A stretch of 6,177 bases of DNA, taken from Candidatus Omnitrophota bacterium. Lineage in GTDB: Bacteria; Omnitrophota; Gorgyraeia; Gygaellales; UBA12090. Positions 1 to 5,759 of this stretch are shown one piece after another. Numbering within the stretch: the first letter of the stretch is position 1; each line of letters begins with the position of its first letter. The stretch covers positions 1 to 6,177 of the forward strand of contig DOMD01000078.1 of the NCBI GenBank assembly GCA_003510525.1, in the 5' to 3' direction. The translations under genes and the position numbers were made by a program. The notes below the pieces were generated by a model. It saw only the letters and a program-made list of their open reading frames with translations, searched no databases and was not told where the DNA came from.

Positions 1-17
1 CACCGGGGAGAGAGCTG

Positions 18-110
18 CGGGGAGATAAGGTAGCAGAGGGCCAGGCCGGGAGCGTCTTGCGCTCGGGAGGCGCCGCCGCCCCCGGCCTGGCCCGTCTTAT
101 GCTGTCCCCG
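18..110. repeat. Long GC-rich imperfect inverted repeat (hairpin)
   Basis: A perfect 13-base arm GGGCCAGGCCGGG at 38-50 is the reverse complement of 81-93. Outside it, ATAAG (25-29) pairs with CTTAT (96-100) and CGGGGA (18-23) pairs with TCCCCG (105-110), so the fold continues through small internal loops. Inside, GAGCG (50-54) can pair with CGCTC (60-64) around a 5-base loop. The result is a roughly 93-base stem with inner branches. No T-run follows on either strand, so it is not a standard rho-independent terminator. It could be a structured RNA, a dispersed palindromic repeat of the host genome, or a junction where the island begins. Function unknown. Confidence 0.55.
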
Positions 111-178
111 CCCATTTATGATACGGCGTAATGACCCGCCCTTAAATTTGATTGAAGATAGCTAAAGTAGCCTTTCCA

Positions 179-203
179 GGTCCTACATCCCGGTGTAGGG
201 GCC
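179..203 (+). other. Small hairpin in the leader
   Basis: CCTACA (182-187) and TGTAGG (194-199) form a perfect 6-base stem around a 6-base loop. It extends outward as GGT (179-181) with GCC (201-203), including one G-T pair and a bulged G at 200. It lies about 45 bases upstream of the predicted -35 box and is not followed by a T-run, so terminator function is unlikely. It could be a protein-binding palindrome or simply part of the upstream structure. Confidence 0.35.
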
Positions 204-245
204 ATCTTATAGGCTTATATGAAAAGGTCATAAGGAGAATATCCA

Positions 246-274
246 TTGACCCGCAATCACCCAAGTATTAGAAT
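246..274 (+). promoter_or_regulatory. Predicted sigma70-type promoter for the operon
   Basis: The -35 hexamer TTGACC (246-251; 5 of 6 consensus) is separated by exactly 17 bases from the -10 hexamer TAGAAT (269-274; 5 of 6 consensus). Transcription would begin near 281, leaving about 45 bases of untranslated leader before the first gene. It is the best promoter match I see in the non-coding region, and no comparable site occurs in the short gap between 502 and 550. It therefore probably drives all genes in the window. Confidence 0.6.
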
Positions 275-278
275 ATGG

Positions 279-294
279 GTTAATAGGGATTAAC
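279..294. promoter_or_regulatory. Candidate operator palindrome at the transcription start
   Basis: GTTAAT (279-284) and ATTAAC (289-294) are perfect inverted half-sites separated by AGGG. The palindrome begins 5 bases after the -10 hexamer and covers the predicted start of transcription, where a bound repressor would block initiation. The next gene encodes a small DNA-binding protein, so autoregulation is the natural reading. That the protein binds here is inference, and only one copy of the site is seen. Confidence 0.4.
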
Positions 295-325
295 GGGGGT
301 TTCACCTTACCGAGGAGTCAGATCA

Positions 326-502
326 ATGGATGATATAAAAAAATATCTCACGGTCCGCCAGGTCGCGCGCAAGCTTGGCCTTACCGAAGAATGGGTACGG
401 GACCTTATAGCGAAGAAGGAAATAAAGGCCGTGAAAATAGGCCACTGGAAAGTTAAGCCGCAGAATCTGGAAATATTTATTAAATCCCGCACCAATATTT
501 AA
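326..502 (+). CDS. Small excisionase-type (MerR-like) helix-turn-helix DNA-binding protein
   Basis: This 58-residue protein resembles the HTH_17/excisionase family of single-domain winged-helix proteins. Residues 8-18 (LTVRQVARKLG) form the first helix. LTEEWVRDLI (19-28) is the turn plus recognition helix. KAVKIGHWKVK (34-44) matches the wing that usually reads KxxRIGrxWRI in this family, followed by a short closing helix (47-55). The ATG at 326 has a GAGGAG Shine-Dalgarno (312-317) 8 bases upstream. It is the first gene after the promoter and ends 47 bases before hsdM. Known relatives act as phage or transposon excisionases or as transcriptional regulators. With no integrase in view and a methyltransferase operon immediately downstream, a control protein for the RM operon is the better guess, but a leftover excisionase of a mobile island is possible. 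Confidence 0.8.
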   Translation: MDDIKKYLTVRQVARKLGLTEEWVRDLIAKKEIKAVKIGHWKVKPQNLEIFIKSRTNI

Positions 503-549
503 CTCGTGGGATAGCCACAGTTTAACGGATTTGTCAGAGGAATAACAAC

Positions 550-2553
550 ATGGCAGAAAACTTCAAAGAGCGTGCGAATTTTATATGGAGCATTGCCGAC
601 CTTTTGCGCGGTGATTACAAGCAGTCCGAGTATGGCAAGGTAATCCTGCCCCTTACCGTTTTGCGCCGCCTGGACTGCGTGCTAGAGCCTACCAAACAGA
701 ATGTACTGGCCTATCTGCCGGAAACAAAGAAGCTTTCCCCGGAAGCCGCCGAAGTGGTTCTAAAGCGCAAAGCCAAGCTGTCTTTTTTCAATAAGAGCCG
801 TTATGATTTCCAGAAGCTTTTGGCCGACCCCAACGATATTGCTTCAAACCTGCGCAACTATATAAACGGCTTCTCAAAAAATGCCAGAAGCATTCTTGAA
901 AACTTCAACTTTGATGAGAATATAAAAAGGCTGGATAAATCAGACCTTCTATATATGGTGGTGAAGCGGTTCGCCGAGGTGGACCTGCACCCGGACAAAA
1001 TTTCCAATATTGGAATGGGTTATGTTTTTGAAGAGCTTATCCGCAAATTCGCCGACCTCTCCAATGAAACAGCCGGGGAGCACTTCACTCCCCGCGAGGT
1101 TATACGGCTGATGGTCAATCTGATTTTCCTTAACGATAAGGGAGTCCTGACCAAGAAAGGCATTGTTAAAACCCTATATGACCCTGCCTGCGGCACCGGC
1201 GGCATGCTTTCCGTGGCGGAAGAATATCTGCGCGAACTTAACCCCGATGCCGATTTGCGTGTTTTCGGCCAGGAGCTTAACCCGGAATCCTACGCCATAT
1301 GTAATTCCGACATGCTTATTAAGGGTCAGAATACCGACCATATTAAATTCGGCAATTCATTTACTCAGGACGGCTTACGGGGCGAGCGGTTTGACTACAT
1401 GCTTAGCAACCCGCCTTTTGGCGTGGAATGGAAAAAGATAGAGGACGAGATAGTAAAAGAGCATGAGAAAATGGGCTTTTCCGGGCGCTTCGGCGCCGGG
1501 CTTCCGCGTATCAGCGACGGGGCTTTTCTTTTCCTGCAGCACATGGTCTCAAAAATGCGCCCGGAGAACGGCGGCGCGAGGCTTGGCATTATTTTTAACG
1601 GGTCGCCATTGTTTTCAGGCGGCGCCGGCAGCGGCGAGAGCGAAATCCGCAAGTGGATTATTGAAAACGATATGCTTGAGGCTATAGTAGCTTTGCCGGA
1701 CCAGCTTTTTTACAATACCGGCATTTCTACCTATATCTGGATAGTTACCAATCGCAAGCCGAAAGACCGCAAAAACAAAATCCAGTTCGTAAATGCGGCA
1801 AGTTTCTTTAAAGAAATGGCCCGCAGCCTTGGCAACAAACGCAAGGAGATAGGCGAAGAGGATATCGCAAAGATTACCCGGCTGTATGGCGATTTCAAAG
1901 ACGGAGAATACTGCAAGATATTTCCGAATGAATACTTCGGCTATACCAAGGTAACGGTTGAGCGCCCTTTGCGCTTAAACTTCCAGGCATCAAAAGAACG
2001 GATAGCGCGCATCGGCCAGGAGAATGCATTTGTTAATCTTGGCAAATCAAAGAAAAAAGGCAAAGCCGGTCTTGAGGAAATAGCGGAAGGCGAAAAACTG
2101 CAAAAGCAGATTCTCGCCATGCTTTCTATAATGGATTCTACCCTGTATAAAAACAGGGATAAGTTTATCAAAGCCTTAGATAAGGTGGTTGCGAAGACAG
2201 GCCTTGGAATCAAAGCGCCGCTTATGAACGCTATTCTTTCTGCCCTGGCAGAAAGAGATGAATCAGCGGATATCTGCCAGGACAAGGACGGGAAGCCGGA
2301 GCCGGACACGGACCTGCGAGATTACGAGAATGTTCCGCTGATGGATAGCGTAGATGAGTATTTTAAGCGGGAAGTCCTGCCGCATGTCCCCGATGCCTGG
2401 ATGGACCGGAGCAAAGACAAAGTAGGCTATGAGATAAACTTCACCAAAGAGTTTTATAAATACAAGCCGCTCCGGCCCCTTGAAGACATACACAAAGACA
2501 TTTTGTCGTTGGAAAAAGAGATGGAAGGCCTTCTGGCGGAGGCGCTGAAGTGA
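550..2553 (+). CDS. hsdM: Type I restriction-modification DNA methyltransferase subunit M (N6-adenine)
   Basis: HsdM transfers a methyl group from S-adenosylmethionine to adenine N6 at a site chosen by HsdS; the M2S complex is the standard methylase. The N-terminal HsdM_N domain starts at about residue 10 (FIWSIADLLRGDYKQSEYGK). EHFTPREV (177-184) introduces the catalytic domain, SAM-binding motif I is DPACGTGG (211-218), and catalytic motif IV is NPPF (287-290). All key residues are intact. At 667 residues it is longer than classical enterobacterial HsdM (about 500-530). The excess is C-terminal, ending in a helical segment (about 641-667, LRPLEDIHKDILSLEKEMEG), a form seen in many longer members of COG0286. 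The ATG at 550 has AGAGG (536-540) 9 bases upstream. The stop overlaps the hsdS start by 4 bases, implying translational coupling. No frameshift or truncation is seen. Confidence 0.97.
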   Translation: MAENFKERANFIWSIADLLRGDYKQSEYGKVILPLTVLRRLDCVLEPTKQNVLAYLPETKKLSPEAAEVVLKRKAKLSFFNKSRYDFQKLLADPNDIASNLRNYINGFSKNARSILENFNFDENIKRLDKSDLLYMVVKRFAEVDLHPDKISNIGMGYVFEELIRKFADLSNETAGEHFTPREVIRLMVNLIFLNDKGVLTKKGIVKTLYDPACGTGGMLSVAEEYLRELNPDADLRVFGQELNPESYAICNSDMLIKGQNTDHIKFGNSFTQDGLRGERFDYMLSNPPFGVEWKKIEDEIVKEHEKMGFSGRFGAGLPRISDGAFLFLQHMVSKMRPENGGARLGIIFNGSPLFSGGAGSGESEIRKWIIENDMLEAIVALPDQLFYNTGISTYIWIVTNRKPKDRKNKIQFVNAASFFKEMARSLGNKRKEIGEEDIAKITRLYGDFKDGEYCKIFPNEYFGYTKVTVERPLRLNFQASKERIARIGQENAFVNLGKSKKKGKAGLEEIAEGEKLQKQILAMLSIMDSTLYKNRDKFIKALDKVVAKTGLGIKAPLMNAILSALAERDESADICQDKDGKPEPDTDLRDYENVPLMDSVDEYFKREVLPHVPDAWMDRSKDKVGYEINFTKEFYKYKPLRPLEDIHKDILSLEKEMEGLLAEALK

Positions 2554-3899
2554 AGCCATACCCCGAATATAATAATTCCGGCATTTCCTGGCTTGGCAAA
2601 ATACCGAAGCATTGGAAGGCAAAGAGATTGAAATATGTAGCTCAGGCGAACCAGGAAGCCTTGCCCGAGTCAACTGCTAATGACTATGAGTTTAATTATG
2701 TCGATATCGGTAATGTTGGCTTGGAAGAAGGCATAAAATTAGGCGAAAGAATAAATTTTGCTAAAGCACCTTCTCGTGCTCGGAGAATCGTAAGAAATGG
2801 CGACACAATAGTTTCAACAGTCAGAACGTATTTAAAAGCTGTCGCCCATATAGATTTTGAGCCTAAAGACATAGTCTGCTCAACCGGTTTTGCAGTTATA
2901 AGTCCGGGGGCAGTTATTGTTCCAAAGTTTCTATATTACATTCTGAGAAGCGAAAAGATTATAGACAGAGTTGAAGCTTTGTCAGTCGGCGTTAGTTACC
3001 CGGCAATAAACGCAAGCGAGTTGATGGGTATTGCTGCTTGGTATCCACCATCACTGGACGAGCAAAAAAACATCGCAGACTATCTTGACCGGAAGACCGC
3101 GCAGATTGATGATTTGATTTCAAAAAAAGAGAAACTGATTGAGCTTCTGAAAGAAGAACGCGCAGCCATAATTAACCAGGCCGTGACTAAAGGTCTTGAT
3201 CCAAAAGCTGAGCTGAAAAATTCAGGACTCCCCTGGCTCGGCAAAATCCCCAAACATTGGAAGGTAAAGAGGTTAAAATATCTTTTGAAGAACAAAAAAG
3301 GCGCTCTAAAAACAGGCCCTTTTGGTAGCCAGTTAAAACATTCAGACATGCAAGGCGCCGATATTAAGGTGTACACCCAACGATCTGTTATGGATAACGA
3401 TTTTGATTCTGCTGAGTTATATATTTCTAATGATAAATTTATTGAGCTTAGCGAGTTCGAAATATTTCCACAAGATATTCTGCTAACAACAAGAGGCACC
3501 ATTGGAAAATGTGCGATATTCCCTAACGGAAAAGATAAAGGAATATTGCATCCCTGTTTAATAAGAGTTCAACTTAATCAAAATATTATTTCAAACATGT
3601 TTGCGCAATTCTACATGAAAGAGTCCAGTGCTTTTCTTGAAAGTATTAATCATAATAGCAATGCAACGACAATTGCTGTGATTTACGGGGAAACTTTACG
3701 TGAAGTGGTCTTTGTCGTTCCCGACCGGAATGAGCAAAATAAAATTGTCGATTTTCTTAATCATAAAACTCAGCAGATTGATACTCAAATCGTTAATGAG
3801 AAAAAATCAGTTGAATATCTTGTCGAATACCGCTCCACGTTAATATCTGAAGTCGTAACTGGAAAAATAGATGTGAGGAACAATCATGATTCAGATTGA
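2550..3899 (+). CDS. hsdS: Type I restriction-modification specificity subunit S
   Basis: HsdS recognises the bipartite target DNA and positions HsdM. The 449-residue protein has the classic two-fold layout. TRD1 (about 9-165) includes YVDIGNV and the RARRIVRNGDTIVSTVR segment. The central conserved helix starts at about 168 (LDEQKNIADYLDRKTAQIDD) and runs to about 215. TRD2 (about 224-390) includes TGPFGSQLK and LLTTRGTIGK. The C-terminal conserved helix starts at about 393 (NEQNKIVDFLNHKTQQID) and runs to about 440. Each TRD opens with the same WLGKIPKHWK-type block. The start is GTG at 2550, overlapping the hsdM stop, with GGAGG (2538-2542) 7 bases upstream. The alternative to GTG would lose the conserved N-terminal block. 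The gene overlaps the downstream nuclease by 14 bases. TRD2 is visibly AT-richer than the conserved parts. Target sequence cannot be read from the protein. Confidence 0.97.
   Translation: MKPYPEYNNSGISWLGKIPKHWKAKRLKYVAQANQEALPESTANDYEFNYVDIGNVGLEEGIKLGERINFAKAPSRARRIVRNGDTIVSTVRTYLKAVAHIDFEPKDIVCSTGFAVISPGAVIVPKFLYYILRSEKIIDRVEALSVGVSYPAINASELMGIAAWYPPSLDEQKNIADYLDRKTAQIDDLISKKEKLIELLKEERAAIINQAVTKGLDPKAELKNSGLPWLGKIPKHWKVKRLKYLLKNKKGALKTGPFGSQLKHSDMQGADIKVYTQRSVMDNDFDSAELYISNDKFIELSEFEIFPQDILLTTRGTIGKCAIFPNGKDKGILHPCLIRVQLNQNIISNMFAQFYMKESSAFLESINHNSNATTIAVIYGETLREVVFVVPDRNEQNKIVDFLNHKTQQIDTQIVNEKKSVEYLVEYRSTLISEVVTGKIDVRNNHDSD
2574..2636 (+). repeat. hsdS internal direct repeat, copy 1
   Basis: This encodes residues 9-29 of HsdS, the block that begins TRD1. 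It aligns without gaps to 3219-3281: 51 of 63 bases and 18 of 21 residues are identical (differences I/L, S/P, A/V). The two copies are 645 bases (215 codons) apart in the same frame, so unequal recombination between them would delete or duplicate exactly one TRD unit without a frameshift. Confidence 0.85.
3219..3281 (+). repeat. hsdS internal direct repeat, copy 2
   Basis: This is the partner of 2574-2636 and encodes residues 224-244 at the start of TRD2. Most base differences are at third codon positions, which shows the block has been kept by protein-level selection after an ancient half-gene duplication rather than by recent conversion. Confidence 0.85.
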
Positions 3900-5694
3900 C
3901 TCTATCGAGGTTTGGTATTTTAGATCAATTTTTAATATCAAGCTGAGAAACTTAAAAGATTTAAGTGTTTTCTCTGGGAAAAACGACTCTGGCAAGTCAA
4001 ATATCCTGAAAGCGCTAAATTTGTTTTTCAACAATGAAACCGATTGGCATAAACCCTTTAACTTCTCTTCAGACTTTTCTCATAAGCGCTTAGAGAAGGC
4101 CAGGGCATCAATTAAGGGACGGCAATTTGTCCGGGTGGCTGTGACTTTTCGTAGAGGAGAGCGTTCGGAGAAAAGTTTGCCGGAGAACTTTACTGTTACA
4201 CGAACCTGGTATCGAGATTCTTCAGTCCCTGAAACTAAAACATCAATAGCAAGGCAATTTAAACAAGGGAAAACCCACGCTCAAAGTCTTGACCGAGCTG
4301 AGGCAAGTGTTCAACGGTATTTGAACACTGTTAAGTATGAGTATGTCCCTGCTGTTAAGGATAAGAGTTTCTTTGCATATTCTCTTGGATTGCTATCGGA
4401 TTCTGTGTTTAAGAAACATTATGAGAAAACAAACACGATAAATCTCATCAAAGATTTAAATGAAGCTGTACGAAGCGAAACAAGTTATATAAAAGATGAG
4501 TTTAAGGCTGTGTGCGGCGTGGAGACGGACATTCAGCTCCCAGCGGATAGGGCAGAGCTTTTTCGCGCATTTAAAGTGGCTACAAATGCCGGTAAAAATA
4601 AGGTGCCATTGGAAATGCGAGGTGATGGTATTCAGGCAAGATTTCTTCCTTCACTCTTCCATCATGTGGCGACCAACTCTAAGTATTACTATGTCTGGGG
4701 TTTTGAGGAGCCTGAGAACTGTTTGGAATATTTAATGGCAAGTAGTTTAGCAAAGGGGTTTTGTGATGTTTATTCCACATCGGTCCAATGTTTTATAACC
4801 TCACATTCCCCGGCGTTTATTAACCTTGAGGGCAATAAATTAAATATGTATCGCGTCTACTTTAGTGACGAAACAAAAGTTGTGGCGCTGAGTTCTTTGT
4901 CCGACAGGAGTCGGGATTCCGAATCTCTTCGTGACGAGTTGGGTTTTGTGGAGCTATACAGGAAGCATCAAGATGAAATAGACAAAAAACGCCTTGAGGT
5001 TGAGGGCAAAAATAGACTACTTGAAGAGATTAAAAGTAAAACTGGGCCAGTTCTTCTAACCGAGGGGAAAAGTGATGTTGGTATTTTAGAAGAGGCCTGG
5101 AAAAAGCTGTATCCTCGAAAAACTCGTTTATTTGCTGTTGTGTCATGTGATCCGTGCCCGGAGATAGAGGGTGGGGCTGGTGGGGCGCAGATGTTGGCTA
5201 AAGCTTTAGAGTCTTGTCGGGTTGGCCTTCCGCAAACCGTTGGGCTATTTGACAGAGATGATGAGGGAATTAAAAATTACAATGATCTGGATGGTAATTT
5301 TATTGAAAAATGTAGCAATGGTGTGACCTTTAAGCAACATAAAAATAACCATGTTGCGGCCATTTTACTGCCAGCGGTCGTAATTGGGAAAGAGAAGTTT
5401 ATTCAAAAGAAAAACTTCCCAATTGAGTATATGTTCCCTGAAGTCTATGTGACACAGAGGAAGGATGATAAGGGTCTTGAATTTGAGCAAGAGTGGCGAA
5501 CAACTTTGGTCGGTGGCAAAAAGGAAACCAATGAGAGGACTGTGGAGCCAGAACACAGAAAGGTGAAGTCAGGTAAGGTGTATTATGCCGAGAAAGTTGT
5601 CCCAACATTTCCGGAAGAGGCATTTGCGAACTTTAAAATACTATTTAAAAATATAGGTGAAATGTTTAAACTCATAGAAGGTAAAAAAGTGTGA
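3886..5694 (+). CDS. OLD-family ATP-dependent nuclease (ABC-type ATPase plus TOPRIM)
   Basis: This 602-residue protein joins an SMC/ABC-like ATPase to a TOPRIM nuclease domain, the layout of OLD-family nucleases such as GajA. Walker A is GKNDSGKSN (31-39). A signature-like RGDGIQARF lies at 245-253. Walker B is WGFEEPEN (271-278, glutamates 274-275). The switch histidine is H307 in FITSHSPAF. After a charged, probably helical linker (about 350-385) the TOPRIM domain begins with LLTEGKSD (E393), followed by a glycine-rich GGAGGAQ (429-435) and FDRDDEG (D456, D458). These are the expected Mg2+-binding acidic residues, and all are present. The C-terminus (about 500-602) belongs to no domain I can name. 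The ATG at 3886 follows TGAGGA (3874-3879) and lies 14 bases inside hsdS. The gene is AT-rich compared with hsdM, suggesting separate origin. Substrate is unknown; OLD proteins cut or nick DNA in phage defense. Position beside hsdS suggests a role with the RM system. Confidence 0.9.
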   Translation: MIQIDSIEVWYFRSIFNIKLRNLKDLSVFSGKNDSGKSNILKALNLFFNNETDWHKPFNFSSDFSHKRLEKARASIKGRQFVRVAVTFRRGERSEKSLPENFTVTRTWYRDSSVPETKTSIARQFKQGKTHAQSLDRAEASVQRYLNTVKYEYVPAVKDKSFFAYSLGLLSDSVFKKHYEKTNTINLIKDLNEAVRSETSYIKDEFKAVCGVETDIQLPADRAELFRAFKVATNAGKNKVPLEMRGDGIQARFLPSLFHHVATNSKYYYVWGFEEPENCLEYLMASSLAKGFCDVYSTSVQCFITSHSPAFINLEGNKLNMYRVYFSDETKVVALSSLSDRSRDSESLRDELGFVELYRKHQDEIDKKRLEVEGKNRLLEEIKSKTGPVLLTEGKSDVGILEEAWKKLYPRKTRLFAVVSCDPCPEIEGGAGGAQMLAKALESCRVGLPQTVGLFDRDDEGIKNYNDLDGNFIEKCSNGVTFKQHKNNHVAAILLPAVVIGKEKFIQKKNFPIEYMFPEVYVTQRKDDKGLEFEQEWRTTLVGGKKETNERTVEPEHRKVKSGKVYYAEKVVPTFPEEAFANFKILFKNIGEMFKLIEGKKV

Positions 5695-5759
5695 GTATTC
5701 TTGACGATTTATATAATCAAAGAACAAATCGCTGCTCAGGTGCCGGAGGGATCTTATGA
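5691..5759 (+). CDS. Possible 22-residue bridging micro-ORF
   Basis: A GTG at 5691 overlaps the stop of the OLD gene (GTGA), and this frame runs 22 codons to a TGA at 5757-5759 that overlaps the ATG of the next gene (ATGA). A weak GAAGG (5677-5681) lies 9 bases before the GTG. The peptide begins SILDDLYNQ after the start, like the N-terminus of a normal protein, then becomes featureless. It may be a coupling cistron that carries ribosomes from the OLD gene to the AlbA_2 gene, the remnant of a deleted gene, or chance. The exact overlaps at both ends are the main support. Confidence 0.25.
   Translation: MSILDDLYNQRTNRCSGAGGIL

Larger units (their letters stand above)
1..325. other. Non-coding leader upstream of the operon
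   Basis: I find no convincing gene in this stretch. It holds a GC-rich inverted repeat (18-110), a small hairpin (179-203), a promoter (246-274) and a palindrome (279-294), each listed separately. The first 110 bases are far richer in G+C than anything downstream, and composition drops sharply after about 115. One forward frame is open from the left edge to a TAA at 129-131, and a reverse frame is open from an ATG at 115 to the edge. Both run through the GC-rich repeat, lack a ribosome-binding site and have low-complexity Ala/Gly/Pro/Arg content, so I treat them as chance. The end of an upstream gene cannot be fully excluded. Confidence 0.6.

Noticed and set aside
3..131. Forward frame open from the left edge to TAA at 129-131, possible end of an upstream gene
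   Set aside because: It reads through the GC-rich inverted repeat, giving Ala/Gly/Pro/Arg-rich sequence with no recognisable motif. A GC-rich stretch lacks stops by chance. The left flank would be needed to decide.
307..495. Reverse-strand frame of 62 codons opposite the HTH gene
   Set aside because: The forward frame has a ribosome-binding site and a clear HTH pattern. The reverse frame has no family features and would start in the middle of the operon against its direction.
505..519. GTGG/CCAC mini-hairpin between the HTH gene and hsdM as a terminator
   Set aside because: The stem is only 4 bases (506-509 with 515-518) and no T-run follows, so it should not stop transcription.
1941..3502. 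Open reverse-strand frames of 120-140 codons (1941-2309, 2263-2673, 3080-3502)
   Set aside because: They lie opposite clear hsdM and hsdS coding sequence, resemble no protein family I know and have no operon context. They are shadows of the forward genes.
3886..5694. Gabija system (GajA plus GajB)
   Set aside because: The protein has the GajA-type ATPase-TOPRIM layout, but the downstream gene is AlbA_2, not a UvrD-like helicase, and the partners seen are hsdM and hsdS. It is an OLD-family protein, not demonstrably GajA.
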